A DNA stretch of 64,000 nt from assembly GCF_001265075.1 (NCBI RefSeq), contig NZ_LFKO01000001.1, positions 850,232 through 914,231 of the forward strand, read 5' to 3'. Both the position numbers and the translations under genes were made by a program. Of this stretch, positions 18,971 to 27,199 are shown in pieces (position 1 is the stretch's first letter; each line of letters opens with the position of its first letter). This stretch comes from Salinicoccus sp. YB14-2. Lineage in GTDB: Bacteria > Bacillota > Bacilli > Staphylococcales > Salinicoccaceae. The notes below the pieces were generated by a model. That model was not told the DNA's origin and searched no databases. It saw only the letters and a program-made list of their open reading frames with translations.

Positions 18971-18980
18971 ATGTATCATT

Positions 18981-19595
18981 TCAAGATGACTTTCTATCCT
19001 GCTCTGAAAACAACTCAATCAGCTGCTGCTTTGTGATGTAAGTCGGGATGCCTATTTTCGGAATATCAAAGTCCTTGAACTTTATCAGCATACGGCGGTA
19101 TATCTCAATATTGAGCGCCGGATTTTCAATGACTTTCGGTAATTTCTTCTGTTGATGCTTCTTTAAAAACTTGTAATAGCTTAAATAATTATGTTCTTCC
19201 TCCATATCACTTCTGAAGCCGCCGAAGTCGATAATATATTCCTTTCTTAAATACTGCTGATCATCAAATGTCAAAAATTCAAATGATGTCTCTATACAGT
19301 GATACATTCGGAGAATGATCTCGACTTCCTCACTCACTTCTTTTGAAATTCCGTTGTCCATATGATGTATATGATCAAATATTTCATCATACTTACTTTC
19401 AATCCCATTGATGACAATGTCGATATAGTAGTCGTAGTTCCTGTAACTTTCACTGCCCTTTTTGTAGCGGTCACGCCTTTCCATGAGCAACAGGTATACG
19501 AGCAGTCGTTCTTCTTTGCGGCTGAGCGGTGATTTATTGTCCATATTCATCAATATATACCGGTTGGTTTTCTGCAATCGTAAATCGACTCGCAT
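18981..19595 (-). CDS. YfbU-family protein
   Basis: About 204 aa from the ATG at 19595 (MRVDLRLQKTNRYILMN), with AAAGGA 10 nt upstream. An open frame runs 84 bp further but has no ribosome site. The pattern RLxKxNRYIL at the N-terminus, EEVEIILRMYHCIETSFEFL in the middle and FGGFRSDMEEEHNYLSYYKF match the YfbU family (first described in E. coli, helical, function unknown). It is unusual in this setting. It lies convergent with a stress gene and next to an XRE-TPR regulator on the same strand. Confidence 0.7.
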   Translation of the reverse strand: MRVDLRLQKTNRYILMNMDNKSPLSRKEERLLVYLLLMERRDRYKKGSESYRNYDYYIDIVINGIESKYDEIFDHIHHMDNGISKEVSEEVEIILRMYHCIETSFEFLTFDDQQYLRKEYIIDFGGFRSDMEEEHNYLSYYKFLKKHQQKKLPKVIENPALNIEIYRRMLIKFKDFDIPKIGIPTYITKQQLIELFSEQDRKSS

Positions 19596-19740
19596 CTCCC
19601 ACTTTTCCTTTGCTCCAATTCTGTTAAAAACAAATTCATATTCATAATAAACAAACCCCTTCGTAAATGTAATTCCCATTTAAATATGGAAATTTATCTC
19701 AATAATAAATGAGAAAAACATATATGGAAATAGAATTTAT

Positions 19741-20583
19741 TTAAATATTCACTGGTGAATAGTTTTCTAATTTATCCAATAAATCCAGTCTATTCGCATG
19801 TTCGAAAATAATGCGGGCACTGGTCTTTAACACCTCATATTCATCCGTTTCATCCAGCGCAATCAGTGCTTTCATCCGCAAATAATAAATTTCACACATT
19901 AAATACATAGACTCATTTAAACTCAACAGTTTAATCGCCTTTTTGCTTTTTAGAATGACCTTATGATACTGCGCTTCTCTGTTATAGAAAACGATTAGAT
20001 TATAAAGTATTTTCATTTCCAGTTTAAAATTCGTTACTTCCAATGTATGACATAACTCTTCAGCATATGCATAATATTTTAATGGTCTTTCCCCAAGATG
20101 AAACACTGTATTGCCTTTTGCCATATATAAATGAGGAATGCAGTCTCTGTACTTGAATTTTTCAGCGATATATATTGCATGATTCAACAATGCTGATGCC
20201 GTGTCATAATCCTTCTTGATGAACGCAATCAGACCCTGATGCCATTTCATATACATTTTAACTTTTGCAGACTGTTCTTCAGTCATATGATTAAAGCCTG
20301 CGATAATTCTTTCCATCTTCATATAATCACGTGAATCTCTTGCCTCATCCAGCCTGTTGAAGAAGATATTTTCCTTAATCCATTCTTCCTGTGCAAGCAG
20401 ATCATTGACCGATAAATTCAGCCGCCCCAAAATCTGGTTCACAGTTAAAAATGATAAATTCAGCTTATTGCTCTCAAGCCTCGATAAAGTGGCCTGCGAA
20501 CAGATGTCCCTGCACAGTCTTTTTTGTGAATACCCCTGTCTTTTACGTTCCCGTCTAATTCTGTCCCCTATTGTTGTCAACAC
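19741..20583 (-). CDS. XRE-family regulator with TPR-like C-terminal domain
   Basis: About 280 aa. An N-terminal helix-turn-helix (GDRIRRERKRQGYSQKRLC...SQATLSRLESNK, about residues 5-45) is followed by about 220 residues of repeated helical hairpins resembling TPRs (for example KKDYDTASALLNHAIYIAE and ALIALDETDEYEVL). This is the layout of Rgg/PlcR-type peptide-responsive regulators. The start is taken as the GTG at 20583 behind AGGGGG. No adjacent small peptide gene was recognised, so the signal is unknown. It is upstream of the YfbU gene on the same strand and divergent from the stress gene at 20736. Confidence 0.75.
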   Translation of the reverse strand: MLTTIGDRIRRERKRQGYSQKRLCRDICSQATLSRLESNKLNLSFLTVNQILGRLNLSVNDLLAQEEWIKENIFFNRLDEARDSRDYMKMERIIAGFNHMTEEQSAKVKMYMKWHQGLIAFIKKDYDTASALLNHAIYIAEKFKYRDCIPHLYMAKGNTVFHLGERPLKYYAYAEELCHTLEVTNFKLEMKILYNLIVFYNREAQYHKVILKSKKAIKLLSLNESMYLMCEIYYLRMKALIALDETDEYEVLKTSARIIFEHANRLDLLDKLENYSPVNI

Positions 20584-20653
20584 GTTGCCCCCTATAAGTA
20601 TTAATTTAATCATATTATGATTATCATCACTGTCAATATAAATTTTCGTGTCT

Positions 20654-20678
20654 GTTTATTATTATTTTGAAGGGGTAT
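20654..20678 (+). promoter_or_regulatory. sigma-B-type promoter
   Basis: GTTTAT (20654-20659), 13 bp, GGGTAT (20673-20678) matches the GTTTAA-N12-15-GGGTAA consensus at 10 of 12 positions. It lies 58 bp before the start of the acidic stress protein. Confidence 0.75.
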
Positions 20679-20735
20679 CTTTTTAGTAACAAGATGTATA
20701 TGGATATCGAATAATATTTTACCTGGAGGGTTACT

Positions 20736-21767
20736 ATGGGACAGTTTGAAAGCTTTAAAAGTGAACAGGAACTAGTTGGACGAATCGAACGTCTGAGAGC
20801 TGACGGCGTACATGATAATGATATTACAGTATTTTCAAAAGAAGCTTTGGAAGGCACTTCTCTAAATTACACCGGAGTGAATTTCAAAAATGCAGATGGT
20901 TCTCCCTGGGATAGATTCGTCTCACTTTTCACTTCTGAAGCGCCTGAAGAACGTGCACTGGCGGACCTTGAGTTAAACGAGTCAGAGAAAGAGGACTATA
21001 TTACATCACTGCAGGCAGGAGATATTCTGCTGCACGTCAATAATGTTGCTTTAGGCGAATCGGATAAGATGGGCAGCGATGAAGAAGAAACGTCCCGTTA
21101 CGACAGCGGCGACAATAATGTCGGCGGAGAACCGCACGAAAAACAAGGTGTTGGTGAAGAGGAAAACCCAGGTGTGGCAGGCACTGCTGCAGCTGACACC
21201 GAAAGTACCGGCTCAGCACGTGCAGCACTCGACAGAAACTACGAAGCACGTGAAGTCGACAGTATCAACGAACTCGATGATACGGAAGAAAACAGCGGCC
21301 GTGTGGTCGATGCGGAACCGAATATTGAGTATGGTACTGATGAAGCAACGAACCCTGAAAATAAGGCGTTCGAAGGCACGATGAGAGCGGAAGATCGTGA
21401 ATCTGGCAATGTAGGAGAAGCAAGCGACCGGGTCGTCGACACTGAGCCGAATGTAGAATACGGGGCCGAGGCTCCGGCAGACCCTGAGGATAAGGAATTC
21501 GAAGGTACGATGCGGGCGGAAGACCGCGGAGACTATGCAGACACGGCAGAAGACAGAGTCAACGTGGCGGACGACAGAGTCGATGTTTCAAATTACGGTT
21601 ATGATGACGCTGAAAATCGTGATGATATTGTAACTTCCAACGAAGACAAGAATGCAACAGATGACGAAGATATAAAAAAACAGAAAGCTGATTTGGATCA
21701 GCAATATTACAGCAAGGAAAATGACATCCATAAAAATGAACCGGACCGACGTAATTTGAATATGTAG
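20736..21767 (+). CDS. acidic stress protein: YflT-like domain plus repeat tail
   Basis: 343 aa. Residues 1-105 form a YflT-like domain shared with the gene at 18540 (FESFKSEQELVGRIERLRADG...YTGVNF). The rest is a very acidic, low-complexity tail with no hydrophobic segments. Two repeat units of about 43 residues begin RVVDAEPNIEYG (about 188) and RVVDTEPNVEYG (about 231), each containing EFEGTMRAEDR or a close variant. Such tails are usually disordered and may protect against desiccation or salt stress. TGGAGGG precedes the ATG; a sigma-B promoter lies upstream and a strong terminator follows. Confidence 0.8.
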   Translation: MGQFESFKSEQELVGRIERLRADGVHDNDITVFSKEALEGTSLNYTGVNFKNADGSPWDRFVSLFTSEAPEERALADLELNESEKEDYITSLQAGDILLHVNNVALGESDKMGSDEEETSRYDSGDNNVGGEPHEKQGVGEEENPGVAGTAAADTESTGSARAALDRNYEAREVDSINELDDTEENSGRVVDAEPNIEYGTDEATNPENKAFEGTMRAEDRESGNVGEASDRVVDTEPNVEYGAEAPADPEDKEFEGTMRAEDRGDYADTAEDRVNVADDRVDVSNYGYDDAENRDDIVTSNEDKNATDDEDIKKQKADLDQQYYSKENDIHKNEPDRRNLNM

Positions 21768-21780
21768 TGTTAAAGATTCT

Positions 21781-21810
21781 CTCCTTGATTGTAATCAAGG
21801 AGGATTTTTT
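21781..21810 (+). terminator. terminator of the acidic stress gene
   Basis: CTCCTTGATT / AATCAAGGAG with a 2-nt loop, then GATTTTTT. Confidence 0.9.
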
Positions 21811-21824
21811 CATAAAAAAGGAAT

Positions 21825-21953
21825 TACGACATCACCCTGAAAAAAGGTGAATTAGTATTAGCCGGTTCCCTGACCAAAGCGATGGATGTGGCTGCGAGGG
21901 GTGTATTTGAAGCCCATTTTGAAAAACTCGGATCAGTCAAAGTAGAATTTTAA
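21825..21953 (+). pseudogene. C-terminal fragment of a fumarylacetoacetate-hydrolase-family hydratase
   Basis: An open piece without a start reads YDITLKKGELVLAGSLTKAM then ends FEKLGSVKVEF and stop. The GxLVLxGSLT...LGSVxVxF pattern is the C-terminus of 2-oxopent-4-enoate hydratase/4-oxalocrotonate decarboxylase proteins (catechol meta-cleavage family). The rest of the gene is missing, so this is a deletion remnant. Confidence 0.7.
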
Positions 21954-21958
21954 TATGA

Positions 21959-21990
21959 CAAAGACCTTAGCGAAATGCTGAGGTCTTTTA
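21959..21990. terminator. bidirectional hairpin before the iron alcohol dehydrogenase stop
   Basis: AAGACCTTAGC / GCTGAGGTCTT with a 5-nt loop, T-rich on both exits (TTATTTTA to the right). It ends the leftward alcohol dehydrogenase transcript. Confidence 0.75.
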
Positions 21991-21992
21991 TT

Positions 21993-23207
21993 TTATCCAT
22001 CTTTAACTTTCAAGTACATTTCTCTGAACTTCTTTTTACTGAAAATTACAGGCACAGGATAAGCCGGGTTCGCTTCATCATATGAGTATTCAACCATCTC
22101 GTCCAAATCCGCTTCTTCAATTTCAGGTATGCGGTCACCGATGTCCATCTCTTCATTTAAATCCCGGATGCTCTGTACGAATTTCCGTGCTTTACGCTCA
22201 TCTGTGTCTCCTGTTTCAGTTATGCCTGCATAATCTGCAAGTCTCGCCAGGTCGTCATAAACGGTTTCACCATACGCTTCCAGCACATACGGCATAATGA
22301 TTGCGTTGGCTTCACCATGTGTCACAGGATATTTCGCGCCAATCTGATGGGCCATCGCATGGATATTGCCGACATACCCCCGGGTAAAAGCACGCCCTGC
22401 AAGATAGGCAGCATACTGCATATTATCCCGTGCAGTGATATCTCCTCCATTATGATGCGCTTTTCTTAAATTCTGATAGATCAGTTCAATCGCTTTTTCT
22501 GACATATTTCTGGTTTCTGCAGTATTGTTCAAATTAGTATAGGATTCGACGATATGGCTGAGCGTATCCATGCCTGTGTGCGCGGTGATCTTTGCCGTCA
22601 GTCCGGCAGTGAGCGATGCATCAAGAACAGCAATCTCCGGCAACAGGACCATATCCGACACAGTATACTTCATTTGATTTTTGCTGTCGGTGATCACCGT
22701 CGCGATTGTACCTTCACTTCCGGTTCCGGCAGTTGTCGGTACCGCTATGATCGGCGGCAGTTTTTTACGAATTTTCATAAGCCCCTGGTATTTTTTAATA
22801 TTTCTGCTGCCGGTGCCGATAATCGCTGCCGTCCCTTTTGCACAATCAAGAGAAGAACCGCCGCCAAAGCCGATGATCGCTTCACACCGATTTTTATTGT
22901 AGATAGCAGCTGCTTCAACGATGTTCTCATCCGTCGGATTCGGAACCGTTTCATCGTAAATAAAACACTCTATACTTTGTGAGTCCAGTCCATCCAATAA
23001 CGAATCGAGCAGCCCCGCCTTCCGGACGCCTTCATCAGTGATGATGAGGACTTTTTTATAATTTCTGGCTTTTAAAGCGTTTGGAAGGATGTTCAGAATC
23101 CCCTCTCCGCGCAACAAAAGCGGCGGTGTCCAGTCCAATACTTTTGACAGTTGTTTCATACCTTTTTGATACGTTCTGGCATACTTTTTAAACCATTCGA
23201 AATTCAC
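21993..23207 (-). CDS. iron-containing alcohol dehydrogenase
   Basis: 404 aa. NAD-binding GGGSSLDCAK near residue 115 and the AGTGSE loop near 160 are present. Metal-site residues are in GMDTLSHIVESY (about 216), HAMAHQIG (about 286) and THGEAN (about 298), typical of the group III iron-dependent family. It oxidises or reduces short alcohols/aldehydes in the cytosol; the physiological substrate is not evident. An N-terminal 35-residue region before the dehydrogenase fold (RTYQKGMKQLSKVL) resembles that of butanol-dehydrogenase-like members. It stands alone between two hairpins, so it is probably monocistronic. Confidence 0.93.
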   Translation of the reverse strand: MNFEWFKKYARTYQKGMKQLSKVLDWTPPLLLRGEGILNILPNALKARNYKKVLIITDEGVRKAGLLDSLLDGLDSQSIECFIYDETVPNPTDENIVEAAAIYNKNRCEAIIGFGGGSSLDCAKGTAAIIGTGSRNIKKYQGLMKIRKKLPPIIAVPTTAGTGSEGTIATVITDSKNQMKYTVSDMVLLPEIAVLDASLTAGLTAKITAHTGMDTLSHIVESYTNLNNTAETRNMSEKAIELIYQNLRKAHHNGGDITARDNMQYAAYLAGRAFTRGYVGNIHAMAHQIGAKYPVTHGEANAIIMPYVLEAYGETVYDDLARLADYAGITETGDTDERKARKFVQSIRDLNEEMDIGDRIPEIEEADLDEMVEYSYDEANPAYPVPVIFSKKKFREMYLKVKDG

Positions 23208-23267
23208 TTTATCACCTTCATTGTTTTATGAACCTCTTCCCTGAACCGGACAGTTCTTAACATCATT

Positions 23268-23929
23268 TCAGCTGTTGAATGTATTTGTCTCCATATCTAT
23301 CAGCCAATGGTTTTTAAGTGATAGCGCCCGTTCTGTCGCAGCTGCCAGGCCGAGTAAGACCAGCATCACATTGAGCCAGCCCGGCAGCTGGAAAGGACTT
23401 TTAAAAGTGCCGATATTATCAGCGACCAGGTCCATGCGGGTAATCATCTCAATCACTGCAGGTATCGCAATAATCAGGCTGATGATGAGGATGGCAATCG
23501 CGATGTAGCCGATCCATTTACTCGCTGTTGGAAATTTCAAATCAAATCTTGCCCGCTTACCCTCCAGTGAATTTTTATCGGGCATCATCTGTAATTCACC
23601 AGTGTCGGTAACATAGTGAATTTTCTTCACACCGTAATTTGTAGTTTCAACTTCTATGAATACACCCGGAACCTCATAGACCGAAGGGACGGTGGATTCT
23701 TTTATACGCACACCATTTTTATACAGAACGCTTTCGGAACCCATCAGTTCCTTACCGTACAGATCCACATCCACAGTATAAAGATCGCCCTCAATCTTTT
23801 GATGAAAGACCGTCCGATGAAAATACTCCCAGAAATGGATATCCTTCAGACGCTCCCCTTCGCATCCTTTACCTTTTTGATTCTGCGATTTTTTCTGAAT
23901 TTACTATATTTCTTCAACACCTTATCCAT
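23268..23929 (-). pseudogene. two-TM membrane protein with a frameshift near its N-terminus
   Basis: An ATG at 23929 behind AAAGGGG opens a basic N-terminus (MDKVLKKYSKFRKNRR...) that stops after 27 codons. Adding one G to the GGGG run at 23858-23855 would join it in frame to ERLKDIHFWEYFHRTVFHQ and the long downstream frame. That frame has an extracytoplasmic or soluble region, two hydrophobic segments (WIGYIAIAILIISLIIAIPA and WLNVMLVLLGLAAA) and a short tail. The restored protein would be about 220 aa of unknown function. Either the gene is mutated or the run is a sequencing error. A late GTG could still give a 168-residue product. Confidence 0.6.
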
Positions 23930-24036
23930 CCCCTTTTTGATTGCGATAAAGTTTATATGTATAGTTACAATTTACTTTAATAGTGATTTTTAATCAATTA
24001 TATTCATGGTGGAATCGGTGTGTTTGGAATGCTGAT

Positions 24037-24098
24037 GGCACGAGACCCGGATTTCTCATGCATTCGTGCCGAAATCTGGGTGGAATCGCCACGAAACC
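24037..24098. repeat. 51-bp-period hairpin repeat, 1+ copies
   Basis: GGCACGA (24037) pairs with TCGTGCC (ending 24070), a 34-nt hairpin followed by a 17-nt spacer. A second copy begins GCCACGAAACC at 24088, exactly 51 bp on. The sequence (CACGAGACCCGGATTT) is a close relative of the units at 44211-44401. Confidence 0.65.
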
Positions 24099-24126
24099 TC
24101 CCTGACAAAAATACTGCCCATAAAAA

Positions 24127-24161
24127 ATAACCCCGAAAGGCTGAGCCTCTCGGGGTTATTC
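24127..24161 (-). terminator. terminator of rpsR
   Basis: AATAACCCCGA / TCGGGGTTATT around GAGGCTCAGCC-type inner pairing, with a T-run on the minus strand. Confidence 0.9.
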
Positions 24162-24166
24162 ACATA

Positions 24167-24406
24167 TTATGCTTCTTCTTTTACATATGGTAATAATGCC
24201 ATATGACGTGAACGTTTGATCGCCACTGTTAGACGACGCTGATACTTCGCTGAAGTACCTGTTACACGTCTTGGAAGAATTTTACCACGCTCTGAAATGA
24301 ACTTTTTAAGAAGTTCTACATCTTTGTAGTCGATGTGCGTAATTCCGTTTGCTGTGAAATAACAAACCTTTTTACGACGACGACCGCCTCTTCTTGGACC
24401 TGCCAT
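24167..24406 (-). CDS. rpsR: 30S ribosomal protein S18
   Basis: 79 aa, nearly identical to staphylococcal S18 ([20 protein letters not shown] ... [10 protein letters not shown]). It binds 16S rRNA with S6 on the small-subunit platform. The second ATG is the start: AGGAGG directly abuts the first ATG and lies 9 nt before the second. In most Firmicutes rpsR follows rpsF and ssb; here neither is adjacent, and the gene has its own promoter and a 100-nt leader. It is the only rpsR in the window; whether another copy exists elsewhere cannot be seen. Confidence 0.97.
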   Translation of the reverse strand: MAGPRRGGRRRKKVCYFTANGITHIDYKDVELLKKFISERGKILPRRVTGTSAKYQRRLTVAIKRSRHMALLPYVKEEA

Positions 24407-24435
24407 GTGAGACATCCTCCTTTTATTATAGATTG

Positions 24436-24462
24436 ATCGGCTGAGACCGGTGTGTGGCCGAC
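24436..24462 (-). promoter_or_regulatory. stem-loop in the rpsR leader, possible S18/S6:S18 site
   Basis: GTCGGC / GCCGAT stem closing a 15-nt loop containing ACACCGG, 30-60 nt before rpsR. The CCG-in-loop feature recalls the S6:S18-binding leader motif that mimics 16S rRNA helix 22. This is a resemblance only. Confidence 0.35.
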
Positions 24463-24532
24463 TTCTAATGCCTTACGAATCCATAATTTCGTTCATTACG
24501 TGTAATATGCCCTGTGTGTATGTGCAGAATAT

Positions 24533-24561
24533 ATCATACAATATTTGAATCGCATTGTCAA
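24533..24561 (-). promoter_or_regulatory. rpsR promoter
   Basis: TTGACA (24561-24556), 17 bp, TATGAT (24538-24533), between the modB stop and rpsR. A strong sigma-A promoter that makes rpsR independent of modAB. Confidence 0.85.
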
Positions 24562-24571
24562 TATACACATT

Positions 24572-25264
24572 TTAAGATTCATTCGCTTTGACCCGGATGA
24601 ACATCAGCATGAAGAATGACAGTACGACTATGACGATAACCCATGCCCAGGCGAGTGACATATTGCCGGACTGAAGTGCGACATAGATTGCTGTCGGCAG
24701 TGTCTGTGTACTGCCCGGGATATTGCCTGCGATAATGATTGTTGCGCCGAACTCGCCGAGAGCGCGGGCAAAACTGAGGAGCGCCCCGGTAATCAAGGCT
24801 GTCTTGGTCAGCGGCAGGGTGATTTTTGTGAAGACCTGCCATCTGTTTGCGCCGTCCACTTTCGCGGCGTCTTCAATTTCTTTATTCACATTGAGAAAAC
24901 CGCCTTTTGCGGCCTGGTACATCAGCGGAAATGCAACCACCGTACTTGCTGTGACTGCCGCATACCATGTAAAGATGATGGTCTCTCCGAAAAGCCATGT
25001 GAACATGTCGCCTACAACGCTGTTGTTTCCAAACAATACCAGTAATAAAAACCCCACCACCGTCGGGGGCAGTACGAGCGGCAGCATCAATATCGTTTCG
25101 ATGATCAGTTTTCCCCGGAAATTATTTCTCGCCATAAATCTCGCAATGACAACCCCGGCAATCAATACGATCACTAACGCTATGAACGCAACTCTTAATG
25201 ACAGCAGTACGGGAGTCAGAAATTCTGCAGTTGTAATGTTACTCGATAATAAAACCATATTCAT
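24572..25264 (-). CDS. modB: molybdate ABC transporter permease
   Basis: About 230 aa with five or six hydrophobic segments and the ABC permease coupling loop (EIEDAAKVDGANRWQVF ... PLTK, about residue 140). The GALLSFARALGEFGATI signature is typical of ModB. It forms the membrane channel for molybdate taken up from ModA. The start overlaps the last 26 bp of modA. No modC ATPase gene follows: the next gene is rpsR behind its own promoter, so the ATPase must come from elsewhere or the system is incomplete. Confidence 0.92.
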   Translation of the reverse strand: MNMVLLSSNITTAEFLTPVLLSLRVAFIALVIVLIAGVVIARFMARNNFRGKLIIETILMLPLVLPPTVVGFLLLVLFGNNSVVGDMFTWLFGETIIFTWYAAVTASTVVAFPLMYQAAKGGFLNVNKEIEDAAKVDGANRWQVFTKITLPLTKTALITGALLSFARALGEFGATIIIAGNIPGSTQTLPTAIYVALQSGNMSLAWAWVIVIVVLSFFMLMFIRVKANES

Positions 25265-26042
25265 TGAAAACCTCGCCTGCTTCCTCACTTTGGACGAATT
25301 CGTAGAAAGCGCGCTGCGCTTTAGGATTATCCGTATCGTTCAAGGTGCCCAGCGGATAGATGACCGGTGAATGGCTGTCTTCCGGCGCTGTATCCACGAC
25401 TTCAATGCCGTCACTGGTCAATGCATCCGTATGATACACAACCCCGGCATCTACATTTTCAGTTTCTACATAATTCAATACCTGTCTGACATCTGTTGCA
25501 AATATGAACTTAGATTCAATCTCTTCCATTATATCCATATTTTCAAAAGCTTCCATACTATACTTCCCGGCAGGCACAGATTCCGGATTCCCGACGGCAA
25601 TCCGATCTGCATTTTCTAATTCATCGAATGATTCGACCGTGCTGTCTACGGGAACAACAAGGACGATTTCATTTCTCAGTAAATCAACAGTGTTCTCTTC
25701 ATCTATATATCCTTCATTGACCACTTCTTCAAAGTGGCTCTCATTTGCTGAGAAAAATAGGTCAGCAGGTGCACCCTGCATAATCTGCTGCGTTAAAGCA
25801 CCGGATCCGCCGAAGTTGAAGTCCACCTGAACTTCAGGATATTCCTCATTAAAATGCGTCGTGACTTCTTCAAGCGCATCCACCAGACTCGCTGCGGCGG
25901 ATACCGTGATTGTACCTTCAACCGCATTACCTGAATGAGTGCCCTCTTCTCTTTCATCAGCAGTCTCCCCGTTTCCACAGGCTGACATTACAAAAATAAG
26001 CATCAGAAGGAGTATATATTTCAAGCTGTTCGTAAACTTCAT
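25239..26042 (-). CDS. modA: molybdate-binding lipoprotein
   Basis: About 267 aa. A lipoprotein signal (KYILLLMLIFVMSAC, Cys near 22) is followed by ITVSAAASLVDALEEVTTHF and the GSGALTQQI and GAPADLFFSA blocks that define ModA. It binds molybdate/tungstate at the outer membrane face and hands it to ModB. The start at 26042 (MKFTNS) is chosen over one seven codons earlier because GAGG is better placed. Molybdate supply would serve the molybdenum cofactor of enzymes such as nitrate reductase, in line with the nitrite reductase operon at 54-59 kb. Confidence 0.93.
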   Translation of the reverse strand: MKFTNSLKYILLLMLIFVMSACGNGETADEREEGTHSGNAVEGTITVSAAASLVDALEEVTTHFNEEYPEVQVDFNFGGSGALTQQIMQGAPADLFFSANESHFEEVVNEGYIDEENTVDLLRNEIVLVVPVDSTVESFDELENADRIAVGNPESVPAGKYSMEAFENMDIMEEIESKFIFATDVRQVLNYVETENVDAGVVYHTDALTSDGIEVVDTAPEDSHSPVIYPLGTLNDTDNPKAQRAFYEFVQSEEAGEVFNEYGFIIE

Positions 26043-26271
26043 CTTACATAAGCCTCTTTTCACTTAATGCAATTATTTATCTTTAAGTATATTGGTAAAA
26101 TAATTCAAAGTAAATGATACAAAGACAGTTGAAATGACAATAATAGCAAATTTTTAAATCCGTTAGTCTCCCTTTATTTTCAAGCTTTAGCCAGTAGGGT
26201 TCTATCGCTTTACTCGAAGGTCTCACATCGATACACTGAAAGTAATAATGATTACAGGGGGATTTTAAATA

Positions 26272-26847
26272 ATGGCGGATGAATCGTTAAGAGAAGCAGG
26301 AATCCAGTTCAATTTAAGTGTGATGAGTGATGATTTTGCGAAGATTATTTTAGATGCACTCGGCAGCGTCGATACGACGAATGTATGGATGAAGACCGAC
26401 GATGTCGCCACAGCAGCCACGGGCAGTATCGTCGACGTTTTCGATGTAGTAAAAGCAATTTATCTACATGCGGCAAAAACAGGTATTCACACAGAGATGA
26501 GCGGAAATATCGTTCTTGGCGGATGTAACACCGGAGACGACAAAAACGACAATGATAATGTTCAGTTGAATAAAAAGAGTTCCGATAAAATTTTCCAAAA
26601 AGCAGGCTGCCGCTTTTCAATATACCCTCTAGGTGAGGAAAACTATATTGATAAGATCACAAAAGAAGTAGAAAAACTGCCCGATTTCGGTGTCGAAGTC
26701 AGCATGGCACCTTTCGCCACACGTCTTGATGGTGAAGTGAATGATATTTTCACAGCACTCGAAGGCACATTTACTGAAATTCAAAAAACGAGCGAACATG
26801 TCGTCATGCCTTTTACGATCTCATGCAACAGTCCTTCCAATCAATAA
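26272..26847 (+). CDS. ykoF: YkoF-family thiamine/HMP-binding protein
   Basis: 191 aa. It is a tandem duplication of a ferredoxin-like domain (residues 8-90 and 105-190) with the YkoF pattern FNLSVMSDDFAKIILDAL...SIVDVFDVVKAIYLHAA and CRFSIYPLG...APFATRLDGEVNDIF. YkoF of Bacillus binds hydroxymethylpyrimidine/thiamine in the cytosol and is linked to the YkoEDC uptake system. No ykoEDC genes and no TPP riboswitch are adjacent here, unlike the Bacillus operon. GGGGG precedes the ATG. It is monocistronic with a strong terminator. Confidence 0.85.
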   Translation: MADESLREAGIQFNLSVMSDDFAKIILDALGSVDTTNVWMKTDDVATAATGSIVDVFDVVKAIYLHAAKTGIHTEMSGNIVLGGCNTGDDKNDNDNVQLNKKSSDKIFQKAGCRFSIYPLGEENYIDKITKEVEKLPDFGVEVSMAPFATRLDGEVNDIFTALEGTFTEIQKTSEHVVMPFTISCNSPSNQ

Positions 26848-26859
26848 GCGAATGCATCA

Positions 26860-26890
26860 AGAGCCGGAGTATTCCCGGCTCTTTTTATTT
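26860..26890 (+). terminator. terminator of ykoF
   Basis: AGAGCCGG / CCGGCTCT with a 7-nt loop followed by TTTTTATTT. Confidence 0.9.
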
Positions 26891-27199
26891 CCCGGGAAAT
26901 TCCTTCATCTTGCAACGGTGCCCGTTATCTTATTCAAATGCATCATATCAGTCTTTTCCTGAGATTATAACATTCCTTATAACGCCCTTGATACGGCGTA
27001 ATTTCAGCCGGAGTATCAGGGCCCCGTCGTCAGATTCATTCTCGCATCGTCGCTTTTCCGCCATGTTGCGGCAGGAACTCCAAGCCGTCTTCAATGAAGG
27101 ATATCTCAACTAATTTTATAAAATGAGGGATTATATTTTAATCACATTGGGATAACACTTATAATGGGAACATATCAGAGTTTAGAAAGGGGTATTCAC
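26891..27199. other. gap without a confident gene
   Basis: A frame near 26960-27110 ends MLRQELQAVFNEGYLN but has no convincing start, ribosome site or family match; it may be a gene remnant. The aldo/keto reductase promoter probably lies near 27110-27180. Confidence 0.35.

Noticed and set aside
26064-26271. TPP riboswitch upstream of ykoF
   Set aside because: No CTGAGA or ACCTGATCTGGATAAT-like segments are present.
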